This document shows positions 16,583 to 24,993 of a DNA stretch of 51,912 bases, one piece after another. Made by a program: the position numbers and the translations under genes. The stretch comes from Piscicoccus intestinalis NBRC 104926. GTDB lineage: Bacteria > Actinomycetota > Actinomycetes > Actinomycetales > Dermatophilaceae. The DNA lies in assembly GCF_001515525.1 (NCBI RefSeq), contig NZ_BCNQ01000022.1:1-51912 (forward strand), written 5' to 3'. Numbering within the stretch: position 1 is the first letter of the stretch; each line of letters opens with the position of its first letter. The notes below the pieces were generated by a model that was given only the letters and a program-made list of their open reading frames with translations, was not told where the DNA came from and did not search any database.

Positions 16583-17662
16583 TCAGCGCTCGGCGGCACC
16601 CACGATGAAGGCCTCCAGCTGCGTGCGGCCGAGGTCGTCGGGCCGCTGCTCCGGCGGGGACTTCATGAGGTACGCGGCCGGAGACAGCAGCGGCCCGCCG
16701 ACACCCCGGTCGAGGGCGATCTTCGCGGCCCGGATCGCGTCGATGATGATGCCCGCCGAGTTCGGCGAATCCCACACCTCGAGCTTGTACTCCAGGTTGA
16801 GCGGCACGTCGCCGAAGGCGCGGCCCTCGAGCCGCACGTAGGCCCACTTGCGGTCGTCGAGCCAGCTCACGTAGTCGCTCGGGCCGATGTGCACGTTGCG
16901 CGCACCCAGGTCGTGACTGAGGTTGGAGGTGACCGCCTGCGTCTTGCTGATCTTCTTGGACTCCAGCCGCTCGCGCTCGAGCATGTTCTTGAAGTCCATG
17001 TTGCCGCCGACGTTGAGCTGGTACGTGCGGTCGAGCACGACGCCGCGCTCCTCGAACAGCCGCGCCAGCACCCGGTGCGTGATCGTCGCGCCGACCTGGC
17101 TCTTGATGTCGTCGCCGATGATCGGCACGCCCGCCGCCTCGAACTTCGCCGCCCACTCCGGGTCGCTGGCGATGAACACCGGCAGCGCGTTGACGAACGC
17201 CACCCCGGCGTCGATGCAGCACTGCGCGTAGAACTTGTCGGCGAGCTCGCTGCCGACCGGCAGGTAGGAGACGAGCACGTCGACCCGGGCCTCCTTGAGC
17301 GCGGCGACGACGTCGACCGGCTCCGCGTCGGACTCCGTGATTGTCTCGGCGTAGTACTTGCCGAGACCGTCGTGCGTGTGTCCGCGCTGCACCGGCACCC
17401 CGGTCGGCGGCACGTCGGCGATCTTGATCGTGTTGTTCTCCGAGGCGTTGATGGCCTCGGCGAGATCCATGCCCACCTTCTTGCCGTCGACGTCGAACGC
17501 GGCGACGAATTCGACGTCACGCACGTGATAGTCGCCGAAACGCACGTGCATGAGGCCTGGCACGCTCGCCTCGTCCGGCGTGTTCCGGTAGTACTCGACG
17601 CCCTGCACGAGCGAACTCGCGCAGTTGCCGACGCCGACGATGGCCACTCGAATCGAACCCAT
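16583..17662 (-). CDS. ino1: myo-Inositol-3-phosphate synthase (Ino1)
   Basis: This enzyme converts glucose-6-phosphate to 1D-myo-inositol 3-phosphate, the first step toward phosphatidylinositol and mycothiol. The 359-residue length is that of the short mycobacterial Ino1. Motifs include [16 protein letters not shown] (NAD fold), [23 protein letters not shown] and [12 protein letters not shown], with active-site lysines in SKKISKTQA. The ATG at 17662 has GGAGG on the minus strand about 11 nt upstream. It lies next to the inositol catabolic regulator, so synthesis and degradation genes are neighbours. ACAAAG-N5-CTTTGT (17746-17762) in its upstream region is a possible regulator site. Confidence 0.96.
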   Translation of the reverse strand: MGSIRVAIVGVGNCASSLVQGVEYYRNTPDEASVPGLMHVRFGDYHVRDVEFVAAFDVDGKKVGMDLAEAINASENNTIKIADVPPTGVPVQRGHTHDGLGKYYAETITESDAEPVDVVAALKEARVDVLVSYLPVGSELADKFYAQCCIDAGVAFVNALPVFIASDPEWAAKFEAAGVPIIGDDIKSQVGATITHRVLARLFEERGVVLDRTYQLNVGGNMDFKNMLERERLESKKISKTQAVTSNLSHDLGARNVHIGPSDYVSWLDDRKWAYVRLEGRAFGDVPLNLEYKLEVWDSPNSAGIIIDAIRAAKIALDRGVGGPLLSPAAYLMKSPPEQRPDDLGRTQLEAFIVGAAER

Positions 17663-17745
17663 TGACCCCAAACCTCCGACGATGCCGGGGCGCGTCCCGC
17701 ACCCCGTGGGCGGACATGCGATCGCCCACCCCAAGGGGCAAGGCT

Positions 17746-17762
17746 ACAAAGCCGCTCTTTGT
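17746..17762 (-). promoter_or_regulatory. Inverted repeat upstream of ino1
   Basis: ACAAAG-CCGCT-CTTTGT is a perfect 6-bp inverted repeat 84 nt upstream of the ino1 start. TTGACG lies on the minus strand at 17780-17775. It resembles the halves of the iol operators in the reverse (everted) order. Regulation of ino1 through it is only a suggestion. Confidence 0.3.
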
Positions 17763-17801
17763 CAGTTCATCCGCCGTCAAGGCGTGGAATCGCGCCGCGG
17801 C

Positions 17802-18539
17802 TCAGCGCTCGTGCACCGTGATGTCGAAGGCGTACAGATCGGCCCGGTAGCAGTGGTCGCCGAACTCCACCGGCGTGCCGTCGGCGTCGTAGGCGTGCCG
17901 GGTCATCGTCAGCAGCGGCTGACCCTTCGGCACCTCGAGCAGGCGACGCTCGTGCGCGGTCGCCGGCCGGGCCCCGATGACCTGGTGGCCCACGACCGGT
18001 CGGATGCCGCGCCGGCGCAGCAGCGCGTACATGCTGTCGGCGGCCAGTTCCTCGGCGGTGAACGGCTCCTCCATCGGCGGGAGCCAGTTGGTCAGGATCG
18101 CCAGAGGCTGGTCGCCCGCGAGGCGCAGCCGCTCGAGGAAGATCAGTTCGCTGTCCTCGGGCAACTGCAGCGCGTGCGCGGCCCGTTCGTCGACGATCGA
18201 CTCCAGCCGCAGCACCTGCGTCGCCGGCTTGCGACCCGAGCGCTGCAGGTCTTCGTGCAGACTGGTCAGTTCGTCGCGCCGGTGCACGACCTGGTTGGCG
18301 ACCGTGGTGCCGATGCCGCGGCGACGCACCAGCAGGCCCCGCTCGACGAGCTCGGCGATCGCGCGGCGCACGGTGGGGCGCGACAGGTTGAGCCGCTCGG
18401 CGAGCGACAACTCGTTCTCGAACGGGTCACCCGGCTTGAGGGTGCCGTCCTCGATGGCAGCCGTCATCTGCTGCGCGAGCTGGTGATAGAGCGGCACGGG
18501 GCTCGTGCGGTCTATCTCCACGGCCAGATGGGCGATCAT
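17802..18539 (-). CDS. GntR (HutC-type) regulator, likely inositol repressor
   Basis: A 245-residue regulator. Residues 1-75 form the winged helix: PLYHQLAQQMTAAIEDGTLKPGDPF, LSLAERLNLSRPTVRRAIAEL and a wing RRRGIGTTVA. The rest is a UTRA effector domain (SMYALLRRRGIRPVVGHQVIGARPAT and GTPVEFGDHCYRADLYAF at the end), which usually binds a sugar or phosphorylated intermediate. The ATG at 18539 gives the normal N-terminus, though GGAG touches it directly; a GTG two codons upstream is possible. It is divergent from iolC. The AATGT-N4-ACAAA site in the shared gap recurs at other iol promoters, so it is the best candidate for the regulon repressor. The ligand is unproved. Confidence 0.88.
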   Translation of the reverse strand: MIAHLAVEIDRTSPVPLYHQLAQQMTAAIEDGTLKPGDPFENELSLAERLNLSRPTVRRAIAELVERGLLVRRRGIGTTVANQVVHRRDELTSLHEDLQRSGRKPATQVLRLESIVDERAAHALQLPEDSELIFLERLRLAGDQPLAILTNWLPPMEEPFTAEELAADSMYALLRRRGIRPVVGHQVIGARPATAHERRLLEVPKGQPLLTMTRHAYDADGTPVEFGDHCYRADLYAFDITVHER

Positions 18540-18582
18540 CTCCACAGAATAGGCGACGGGGGACAAAAGGTCGTCACGTTCG

Positions 18583-18628
18583 AATGTCCTTACAAAGTCT
18601 TGACAGTCGGGGCAGGGTGCGGTTGACT
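18583..18628 (+). promoter_or_regulatory. iol operator and promoter before iolC
   Basis: AATGT-CCTT-ACAAA (18583-18596) is followed 3 nt later by TTGACA (18600-18605) and, 17 nt on, a weak -10 TTGACT (18623-18628). The geometry equals that before the transaldolase gene and the ABC importer. The site is 44 bp from the GntR start and so could control both directions. Confidence 0.7.
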
Positions 18629-18740
18629 TGGGGTCAGAAGGCGGCCCGACCTGCGGGTTCACTACTCGCGCGGGGCCGCACACGGGCTCCCAGCCCCCGA
18701 CGAGACACATCCGACGTTCTTTGCGAAAGGCACCGTTGCC

Positions 18741-19751
18741 ATGGCCGACCAGGCGTCCCTCCCGACGTCAGCCACCGAGCCGACATCGACCCCACCTCGC
18801 GATCAGCACGTCGATGTCGTGACGATCGGGCGCATCGGGGTCGACGTCTACCCGCACCAGATCGGAGTCGGTCTGGAGGAGGTCGAGACGTTCGGCAAGT
18901 TCCTCGGCGGCTCGGCCACCAATGTCGCGGTCGCCGCCTCCCGGCTCGGCCACAGTGCCGCCGTCATCTCGCGCACCGGCGACGACCCCTTCGGGCGCTT
19001 CCTGCACGCCAGCCTGCGCGAGTTCGGTGTCGAGGACCGCTGGGTCACCCCGGTCGCCGATCTGCCGACGCCGGTGACGTTCTGCGAGATCTTTCCGCCC
19101 GACAACTTCCCGCTGTACTTCTACCGTTACCCGACGGCGCCCGACCTGCTCATCGAACCCGACGAGATCCCCACCGACCTCGTCTCCGAGGCGAAGGTCT
19201 TCTGGGCCACGCTCACCGGCCTGTCCGCCGAGCCGAGCCGCGCCGCCCACGTGGCGGCCCGGCAGGCCCGGGGTCGCAAGCCGATGACGATCATCGACCT
19301 CGACTACCGGCCGATGTTCTGGGACGACCCGAGCGAGGCCACCGCCGCCTGCGCCACCGCCCTCGAGCACTGCACCGTGGCCGTCGGTAACAAAGAAGAG
19401 TGTGCGGTTGCGGTCGGTGAGACCGAGTCGGAGCGCGCGGGTCGTGCCCTCCTCGAGCGCGGCATCGAGCTGGCGATCGTCAAGCAGGGCCCGAAGGGCG
19501 TGCTCGCGATGACTGCTGAGCAGACGCTGCAGGCGCCCCCGATCCTCGTCGACGTCGTCAACGGCCTCGGAGCCGGTGACGCCTTCGGCGGGAGCCTGTG
19601 CCACGGGCTCCTGGAGGGCCTGCCCCTGGAGGAGGTCGTCATGCTCGCCAACGCCGCCGGGGCGATCGTCGCCTCCCGGCTGGAGTGCTCCTCGGCGATG
19701 CCGGTCGAGACCGAGCTGCGTGACTTCCTCGCCGAGCGGGGGGTGCGGTGA
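18741..19751 (+). CDS. iolC: 5-dehydro-2-deoxygluconokinase
   Basis: A PfkB-family sugar kinase that phosphorylates 2-deoxy-5-keto-gluconate in inositol breakdown. It is 336 residues long and starts with a 20-residue polar leader before VDVVTIGRIGVDVYP. GGSATNVAVAASRLG is the first PfkB signature. NGLGAGDAFGGSLCHGL is the second, with the catalytic Asp280 and anion hole. GAAAGG lies 13 nt before the ATG at 18741. The next gene starts within its stop codon (TGATG). It is first of four co-directional genes ending with iolA. Confidence 0.94.
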   Translation: MADQASLPTSATEPTSTPPRDQHVDVVTIGRIGVDVYPHQIGVGLEEVETFGKFLGGSATNVAVAASRLGHSAAVISRTGDDPFGRFLHASLREFGVEDRWVTPVADLPTPVTFCEIFPPDNFPLYFYRYPTAPDLLIEPDEIPTDLVSEAKVFWATLTGLSAEPSRAAHVAARQARGRKPMTIIDLDYRPMFWDDPSEATAACATALEHCTVAVGNKEECAVAVGETESERAGRALLERGIELAIVKQGPKGVLAMTAEQTLQAPPILVDVVNGLGAGDAFGGSLCHGLLEGLPLEEVVMLANAAGAIVASRLECSSAMPVETELRDFLAERGVR

Positions 19752-20650
19752 TGGCCGTCGACGCCGCGACGATCGCCGAACTGACGACCATTCGACGACG
19801 CGACCCCCAGGCGGTCGCGCAGGCCTGGCGCGCCCGTCGCCGGCGGCCGGTGCTCACCGACTCCGACCAGATCCTCATCGTGGCTGCCGACCACATGGCC
19901 CGCGGGGCCCTGGGTGTGCGCTCCGATCCGATGGCCATGGCGTCGCGGCCGGACGTGCTCGATCGGCTCGCCACCGCCTTGTCGCGGCCCGGCGTCGACG
20001 GCGTGCTCGGCACCCCGGACGTTCTCGAGGACCTGCTGCTCATGGGTCTGCTCGACGACAAGCTCGTCATCGGCTCGATGAACCGCGGCGGCCTGCAAGG
20101 CGCCTCGTTCGAGCTCGACGACCGGTTCACCGGGTACTCCGCCGACGACATCGCGGCGACCCGGCTCGACGGCGGCAAGATGCTGACCCGCGTGTGCCTC
20201 GCCGACGACCGCACGGCCCCGACCCTGGCGGCGTGTGCGCAGGCGGTCACCGAGCTCGCGCACGCCGGCGTGATGGCGATGGTCGAGCCGTTCTGGTCGG
20301 TGCGCGACGAGACCGGTCGGGTGCGCAACCTGCTCGACCCCGACTCCGTCATCAAGTCGGTGCAGGTCGCCTCCGGCCTCGGCAGCACCAGCGCGCACAC
20401 GTGGCTGAAGCTGCCGGTCGTGCCTGAGATGGAGCGGGTTCTCGAGGCCACCACCCTGCCCACCCTCATGCTCGGCGGCGACCCCACCGGGTCGCCGCAG
20501 GAGACCTACGCCGAATGGGGTCGCGCGCTGCGGTGCCCGTCGGCCGCCGGCCTGGTCATCGGTCGCGCGCTCCTCTATCCGCCCAACTCCGACGTCGCGG
20601 CTGCGGTCGACACCGCCGCCGAGCTCGTGCACGGCTCCTCCACCAGCTGA
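19751..20650 (+). CDS. Cgl0159-type (beta/alpha)8 aldolase of inositol catabolism
   Basis: A 299-residue TIM-barrel protein of the type found beside iolC in corynebacteria. In other bacteria the equivalent step is done by IolJ or by the C-terminal half of a fused IolC. The most likely reaction is cleavage of 2-deoxy-5-keto-gluconate 6-phosphate to dihydroxyacetone phosphate and malonate semialdehyde; this is inferred from the pathway. Visible segments are ILIVAADHMARGALG, LDGGKMLTRVCLAD, MAMVEPFW and the barrel lysine in AHTWLKLPVV. I use the ATG at 19751, which shares its A with the iolC stop (TGATG), rather than the GTG one codon upstream. Confidence 0.8.
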   Translation: MAVDAATIAELTTIRRRDPQAVAQAWRARRRRPVLTDSDQILIVAADHMARGALGVRSDPMAMASRPDVLDRLATALSRPGVDGVLGTPDVLEDLLLMGLLDDKLVIGSMNRGGLQGASFELDDRFTGYSADDIAATRLDGGKMLTRVCLADDRTAPTLAACAQAVTELAHAGVMAMVEPFWSVRDETGRVRNLLDPDSVIKSVQVASGLGSTSAHTWLKLPVVPEMERVLEATTLPTLMLGGDPTGSPQETYAEWGRALRCPSAAGLVIGRALLYPPNSDVAAAVDTAAELVHGSSTS

Positions 20651-20663
20651 AAGGTCATTGTCT

Positions 20664-21542
20664 ATGAGCGACTGGCTCCGCCCGTTCGGCACCGAGGGCG
20701 ACGCAGAGTATCCCGTGGCGATCCGGCCCGGCCGCCCCGGCTGGGCGCACACCGGTCTGCTCGTCGCGGACCTCTCGGACGGCGAAACCCGCACGATCGA
20801 GACCGGCGACGACGAGTACATGGTGCTCGTGCTCTCCGGAGGCGACGTGCGGGTGCAGTCCGGCGAGCACGAGGAGACGCTCGCGGGCCGCGCGAACGTC
20901 TTCGCCGTCCCGGCCGACTGCGCGTACGTGCCGCGCAACTCCACCCTCACCGTCACCAGCCTCGGAGGCGGTCGGGTCGCCTTCCCGTTCGCCCCCGCCA
21001 AGGCGGACGTGCCGTTCTCGGTGGTGCGCGCGGCCGACATTCCCGTCGAGCTGCGCGGCGCAGGCACGTGCTCGCGACAGGTGCAGAACTTCGGCACGCC
21101 GGGTTCGCTCGAGGCCAGCTCGCTCATCGCCTGCGAGGTCATTACCCCCGCCGGCAACTGGAGCTCCTACCCCCCGCACAAGCACGACGAGCACCGCGAG
21201 GGCGTGGAGAGCGAGCTGGAGGAGATCTACTACTTCGAGATCCAGACGGTCTCCGGGGCGCCGGAGCAGGCCGACGCGATGGGCTACCAGTGCGTGTACG
21301 GCACCGACGAGCGGCCCATCGACGTCAAGGCGCAGGTGCGCTCCGGCGACGTCGTGCTTGTACCGCACGGTTGGCACGGTCCGGCGATGGCCCCGCCTGG
21401 CTACGACATGTACTACCTCAACGTCATGGCCGGCCCGGGGCAGGAGCGGGTCTGGCTCATCTGCGACGACCCGGCCCACGGCTGGGTGCGCCAGACCTGG
21501 GAGTCGCAGGACGTCGACTCCCGCCTCCCGCTGAACCACTGA
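20664..21542 (+). CDS. iolB: 5-deoxy-glucuronate isomerase
   Basis: A 292-residue double cupin that isomerises 5-deoxy-glucuronate to 2-deoxy-5-keto-gluconate. Family marks are GWAHTGLLVADLSDGE near the N-terminus and the metal-binding stretch SSYPPHKHDEHREG followed by LEEIYYFEIQ. The C-terminal cupin has VLVPHGWHGPAMAPPGYDMYYLNVMAG, completing the histidine/glutamate metal site. AAAGG lies about 9 nt before the ATG at 20664; a TTG two codons upstream is less likely. It lies 13 nt after the aldolase gene and 43 nt ahead of iolA. Confidence 0.96.
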   Translation: MSDWLRPFGTEGDAEYPVAIRPGRPGWAHTGLLVADLSDGETRTIETGDDEYMVLVLSGGDVRVQSGEHEETLAGRANVFAVPADCAYVPRNSTLTVTSLGGGRVAFPFAPAKADVPFSVVRAADIPVELRGAGTCSRQVQNFGTPGSLEASSLIACEVITPAGNWSSYPPHKHDEHREGVESELEEIYYFEIQTVSGAPEQADAMGYQCVYGTDERPIDVKAQVRSGDVVLVPHGWHGPAMAPPGYDMYYLNVMAGPGQERVWLICDDPAHGWVRQTWESQDVDSRLPLNH

Positions 21543-21585
21543 TCACCATCTCTTGTATCGAACAACAAACACAAAGGACAACGAC

Positions 21586-23100
21586 GTGACAGACACCGTC
21601 AACGCCACCCGCGTCACCCACCTCGTCAACGGCGCCGCGTGGGAGGGCTCGAGCGAACGCACCAGCGAGATCTTCAACCCGGCGACCGGCGAGGTCACCG
21701 GAGTGCTCGACCTGGCGAGCAAGGAGCTCGTCGACGAGGTCATCGGCAAGGCCGCGGTCGCCGCCCAGGAGTGGGGCCAGACCTCGATCGCCAAGCGCAC
21801 GAAGATCCTGTTCAAGTTCCGCGAGCTGCTCGAGGCCAACAAGGGTGAGATCGCCAAGACGATCGTCGCCGAGCACGGCAAGACCTACGTCGACGCGGTC
21901 GGCGAGATCAACCGCGGCCTCGAGGTCGTCGAATTCGCCTGCGGCGTCGGCCAGATCGTCAAGGGCGGCTTCAACGAGAACGTCTCCACGAAGATCGACG
22001 CCTACTCGATCCTGCAGCCGCTGGGCGTCGTCGGCGTCATCAGCCCGTTCAACTTCCCGGCCATGGTGCCGCTGTGGTTCGTGCCGGTCGCGGTGGCCTG
22101 CGGCAACGCGGTCGTCATCAAGCCGAGCGAGAAGGACCCGTCGGCCACCAACGAGATCGCGGCCCTGTGGACGCAGGCCGGCCTGCCGGACGGCGTCATG
22201 AACGTCGTGCAGGGCGACAAGGAGGCGGTCGACGCGCTGCTGGACAACCCGCAGATCAAGTCGATCTCCTTCGTCGGCTCCACGCCGATCGCCAAGTACG
22301 TCTACGAGCGCGGCACCCAGAACGGCAAGCGCGTGCAGGCCCTCGGCGGCGCGAAGAACCACATGCTGGTGCTGCCCGACGCCGACCTCGACCTGGCCGC
22401 CGACGCCGCCGTCAACGCGGGCTTCGGCGCCGCCGGCGAGCGCTGCATGGCGATCTCGGTGCTGCTCGCCGTCGACTCGGTCGCCGACGAGCTCATCGGC
22501 AAGATCACCGAGCGCATGGCCACGCTGAAGACCGGCGAGGGCAACGGCGAGGGCGTCGACATGGGCCCGCTCGTCACCAAGGCGCACCTGGACAAGGTCA
22601 CCGGCTACGTCGTCAAGGGCGTCGAAGAAGGCGCCCAGCTCGTCGTCGACGGCCGCGAGGGCGACTGGGTCGGCGGCAGCAAGGACGGCTTCTTCCTGCT
22701 GCCGACGCTGTTCGACAAGGTCGACCCGAAGATGTCGATCTACACCGACGAGATCTTCGGCCCGGTGCTCTCGGTCGTGCGCGTGAACTCGTACGAGGAG
22801 GGCATGCAGCTCATCAACGACAACCCGTTCGGCAACGGCGTGACGATCTTCACCAACGACGGCGGCGCCGCCCGGCGCTTCCAGAACGAGGTGCAGGTCG
22901 GCATGGTCGGCATCAACGTGCCGATCCCCACCCCGATGGCGTACTACTCGTTCGGCGGCTGGAAGAACAGCCTCTTCGGCGACACCCACGCCCACGGCAT
23001 GGAGGGCGTGCACTTCTTCACCAAGACCAAGGCCGTCACCGCCCGCTGGCTCGACCCCAGCCACGGTGGCCTCAACCTCGGCTTCCCGCAGAACGACTGA
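21586..23100 (+). CDS. iolA: Methylmalonate-semialdehyde dehydrogenase (acylating)
   Basis: This enzyme converts malonate semialdehyde (and methylmalonate semialdehyde) to acetyl-CoA or propionyl-CoA with NAD, the last step of inositol degradation. It is 504 residues, the normal ALDH6 length. Features are GVISPFNFPAMVPLWF (NAD site), LGGAKNHMLVLPDAD and the nucleophile Cys287 in GERCMAI. The C-terminal FGGWKNSLFGD and FFTKTKAVTARW are diagnostic of MMSDH. GTG 21586 has AAAGGA 8 nt upstream; a TTG at 21553 is not supported. A perfect terminator hairpin follows the stop. Confidence 0.96.
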   Translation: MTDTVNATRVTHLVNGAAWEGSSERTSEIFNPATGEVTGVLDLASKELVDEVIGKAAVAAQEWGQTSIAKRTKILFKFRELLEANKGEIAKTIVAEHGKTYVDAVGEINRGLEVVEFACGVGQIVKGGFNENVSTKIDAYSILQPLGVVGVISPFNFPAMVPLWFVPVAVACGNAVVIKPSEKDPSATNEIAALWTQAGLPDGVMNVVQGDKEAVDALLDNPQIKSISFVGSTPIAKYVYERGTQNGKRVQALGGAKNHMLVLPDADLDLAADAAVNAGFGAAGERCMAISVLLAVDSVADELIGKITERMATLKTGEGNGEGVDMGPLVTKAHLDKVTGYVVKGVEEGAQLVVDGREGDWVGGSKDGFFLLPTLFDKVDPKMSIYTDEIFGPVLSVVRVNSYEEGMQLINDNPFGNGVTIFTNDGGAARRFQNEVQVGMVGINVPIPTPMAYYSFGGWKNSLFGDTHAHGMEGVHFFTKTKAVTARWLDPSHGGLNLGFPQND

Positions 23101-23107
23101 CCGTCGC

Positions 23108-23148
23108 CCGCAAGGGGCGTCCTCGCCGTGCGGGGACGCCCCTTGCGG
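23108..23148 (+). terminator. Terminator after iolA
   Basis: Arms GCAAGGGGCGTCC (23110-23122) and GGACGCCCCTTGC (23134-23146) pair perfectly, extended by two pairs at the base, with an 11-nt loop. It begins 8 nt after the iolA stop. Confidence 0.88.
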
Positions 23149-23164
23149 CGTGTGCGGACGGTGC

Positions 23165-23339
23165 GACGGGACACCGTGCTCGGAGACGGGACACCGCCTG
23201 GTCGACGGGACACCGGCTGGTCGACGGGACACCGGCTGGTCGACGGGACACCGGCTGGTCGACGGGACACCGCCGATCGCAGGTGTTCAGTCGAGAAACC
23301 GGCGTTCAGTCGCGCGACCGGTGTTCAGTCGACGAATCG
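23165..23339. repeat. Two opposed arrays of a 19-bp repeat
   Basis: Six copies of GACGGGACACCG with period 19-20 bp start at 23165, 23185, 23204, 23223, 23242 and 23261; the full unit is GACGGGACACCGGCTGGTC. Three copies of GTGTTCAGTCGA type follow at 23283, 23302 and 23321, period 19. The reverse complement of the second unit (GTCGACTGAACACCG) matches the first (GTCGACGGGACACCG) at 13 of 15 bases, so the two arrays face each other. Single copies occur at 1735 and 37441. Confidence 0.85.
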
Positions 23340-23361
23340 GGCTCCGGTCCGTCACGAGACG

Positions 23362-23389
23362 CGCGTGAGCGCCCAGCTGCGCTCACGCG
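23362..23389. terminator. Isolated GC-rich hairpin
   Basis: CGCGTGAGCGC (23362-23372) and GCGCTCACGCG (23379-23389) pair perfectly with a 6-nt loop. It may be a second bidirectional terminator between iolA and the convergent iolE-like gene. Confidence 0.5.
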
Positions 23390-23772
23390 GCGGGGATGCC
23401 CGCGGCGTTTTCGCGCCAGCGGACGCACCGCGGCGTGCTCCGCGGTGAAACGGTGCGGGGACGCGCCGAGCGCAGCGGTTCCCGGCTTCCCGGTCCCGGC
23501 TGATCCGCACGGGAGCCTGTGCCAACTCACCGGACCGCTTGGCTTCCGCGACGTCACGTCTGCGGAGCCGGTTCCGCGGCAGCCCGGCGGTCTCGTCTCA
23601 GCCGTCGAAACACACGATCCAGCAGGCGACCTCGGGGCCTGGTCGGGGTGAGCCGCCCGGCCCGCCCGAACCGCCCGGCGCGCCCACCGCCCGAACCGCC
23701 CGGCCCGCCCGGCCCTCCCGGAGACAGCGCCACACGTGGGCGCCGCACACGTCGGCGTCCGGGAAACGTGAC
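23390..23772. other. Gene-free GC-rich stretch
   Basis: I see no credible gene here. The middle (about 23650-23720) is a low-complexity run of CCCGCCCGAACCG-type units. Open frames across it on both strands give only Arg/Pro/Gly-rich products without starts, domains or ribosome sites. Confidence 0.6.
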
Positions 23773-23803
23773 GAGGCCCGGCCCACGAGGTGGACAGGGC
23801 CTC
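23773..23803 (-). terminator. Hairpin after the iolE-like gene
   Basis: GAGGCCC (23773-23779) and GGGCCTC (23797-23803) form a 7-bp stem 55 nt past the minus-strand stop at 23859. It is moderate in strength. Confidence 0.45.
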
Positions 23804-23858
23804 CCGGCGGCGCCGCGCCGGCGGAGGGGTGGGGGGCGCGGGGCCGCGGACCGCGGGC

Positions 23859-24734
23859 TCAGGCCTGCGGTAGCCCCTGCACGAACCGCAGGTTGATCGC
23901 GGCGGCGTCCTTGGGGTGCTTGTGTGTCGTGTCCTGCTCGAGCACGTACCAGCCGTCGTAGCCGCGGCGCTCCAGGTCGGCGACGATGTCGGCGATCGGC
24001 ACGAGACCGTCTCCGAGCTCGGGGAAGATGATGGCCCGCAGGGCGTCGCCGAAGCTCCACTCCTGCTCCTTGGCCTGCGCGAGCACGTCGGGGTCGACAT
24101 CCTTGAGGTGCACGTGGGCCACGCGGTCGCCGTAGTCGGGCAGGAAGTCGAGGGCGTCGCCGCCGCCGCCGTACTTGAGGTGACCCACGTCGAGGCACCA
24201 GCCGACCTTGGCGGGATCGGATTCGTCGAGGAAGCGCTTGGTCTCCGCGGCGGTCTCGACGTACGTGCCGACGTGGTTATGCAGCACGACCTTCATGCCC
24301 ATCGGCTCGAGCAGGTCGGCGAGGTGGGCCAGCCCGTCGGCGAGGTTCTTCCACTGCTCGTCGGTCAGTCCGCGGGATTCGTCGACGTGCCCGGCCTCGG
24401 CGTCGCGCCGCTCGTCGCCCAGCTCGGCGGCCACCAGGATCGATCCGCCGGCGGCCTTGACGCGCTCGGCCACGGCGAGGGCCGCGGCGTCGGCCTCGTC
24501 CCACGCCTCCCGGTCGCGGTAGCCCAGGCGCACGAACGCCCCGACCATGGCCAGCCCGCGCTTGGCCATCTCCTCACGCACGACGGCCGGGTCGTCGGGC
24601 ATGCCCGGGCCCCACTCGGTCGCCGAGTATCCGGCCTCGACCATCTCGTCCATCATCTGGCCGTGCGGAGTGTACGGACGGAAGTCCGGAATGTCTCCGT
24701 TGTTCCAGTTGCAGGGGGCGGTGGCGATCTTCAT
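23859..24734 (-). CDS. iolE: IolE-like TIM-barrel protein (probable inosose dehydratase)
   Basis: A 291-residue xylose-isomerase-like barrel. The N-terminus KIATAPCNWNNGDIPD resembles the APIGWRNDDIPE start of IolE, which dehydrates 2-keto-myo-inositol to trihydroxycyclohexanedione. Metal ligands are visible in order: TEWGPG (Glu), LHNHVGTYVET, LDVGHLKYGG, HVHLKDVDPD and a final EQDTTHKH. The fold is shared with isomerases (IolI, Hyi), so dehydratase is the best rather than the only reading. The ATG at 24734 has AGGAGC about 8 nt upstream. It is divergent from the next TIM-barrel gene, with two iol operators between them. Confidence 0.72.
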   Translation of the reverse strand: MKIATAPCNWNNGDIPDFRPYTPHGQMMDEMVEAGYSATEWGPGMPDDPAVVREEMAKRGLAMVGAFVRLGYRDREAWDEADAAALAVAERVKAAGGSILVAAELGDERRDAEAGHVDESRGLTDEQWKNLADGLAHLADLLEPMGMKVVLHNHVGTYVETAAETKRFLDESDPAKVGWCLDVGHLKYGGGGDALDFLPDYGDRVAHVHLKDVDPDVLAQAKEQEWSFGDALRAIIFPELGDGLVPIADIVADLERRGYDGWYVLEQDTTHKHPKDAAAINLRFVQGLPQA

Positions 24735-24769
24735 CGGGGCGGCTCCTTCGGCGCGCAGACGCTTTGTCT

Positions 24770-24783
24770 AATGTCACAACATT
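24770..24783 (-). promoter_or_regulatory. iol operator upstream of the iolE-like gene
   Basis: AATGT-CACA-ACATT is a perfect 5+5 inverted repeat with a 4-bp spacer, 36 bp from the iolE-like start. It is the most symmetrical member of the AATGT-N4-ACAWW family in this window. Confidence 0.65.
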
Positions 24784-24897
24784 CTGTCATGGGTCGGTGC
24801 GTTGCGGGGAGTCCTTGCGCCATACCGTCGAGGCCAGACGCAGGATCCGGTCGGATACGGACCTAGGTCCCACGTCCCATCGAGGCTCAAATGACTT

Positions 24898-24928
24898 ATT
24901 GACAGGACATTTGCTGCCTCACTAGTGT
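24898..24928 (+). promoter_or_regulatory. Promoter with overlapping operator for the 24994 operon
   Basis: TTGACA (24899-24904) and TAGTGT (24923-24928) are 18 nt apart. The -35 lies inside ATTGA-CAGG-ACATT (24898-24911), a one-mismatch form of the iol operator. A repressor bound here would block polymerase directly. Confidence 0.55.
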
Positions 24929-24993
24929 CGAGAGCGCATCCCCTGTCAACGCTGACACGAACCGGTGGTCGACACCCCGGAGAAGGACGACTC

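Noticed and set aside
23165-23339. CRISPR array
   Set aside because: Repeats of 19 bp follow one another without unique spacers, two orientations are present, and no cas gene is near. It is a tandem repeat.
23306-24100. Minus-strand frame covering the gap after iolA and part of the iolE-like gene
   Set aside because: Ser/Arg/Pro-rich, overlaps a real gene in another frame and crosses hairpins; no start signal.
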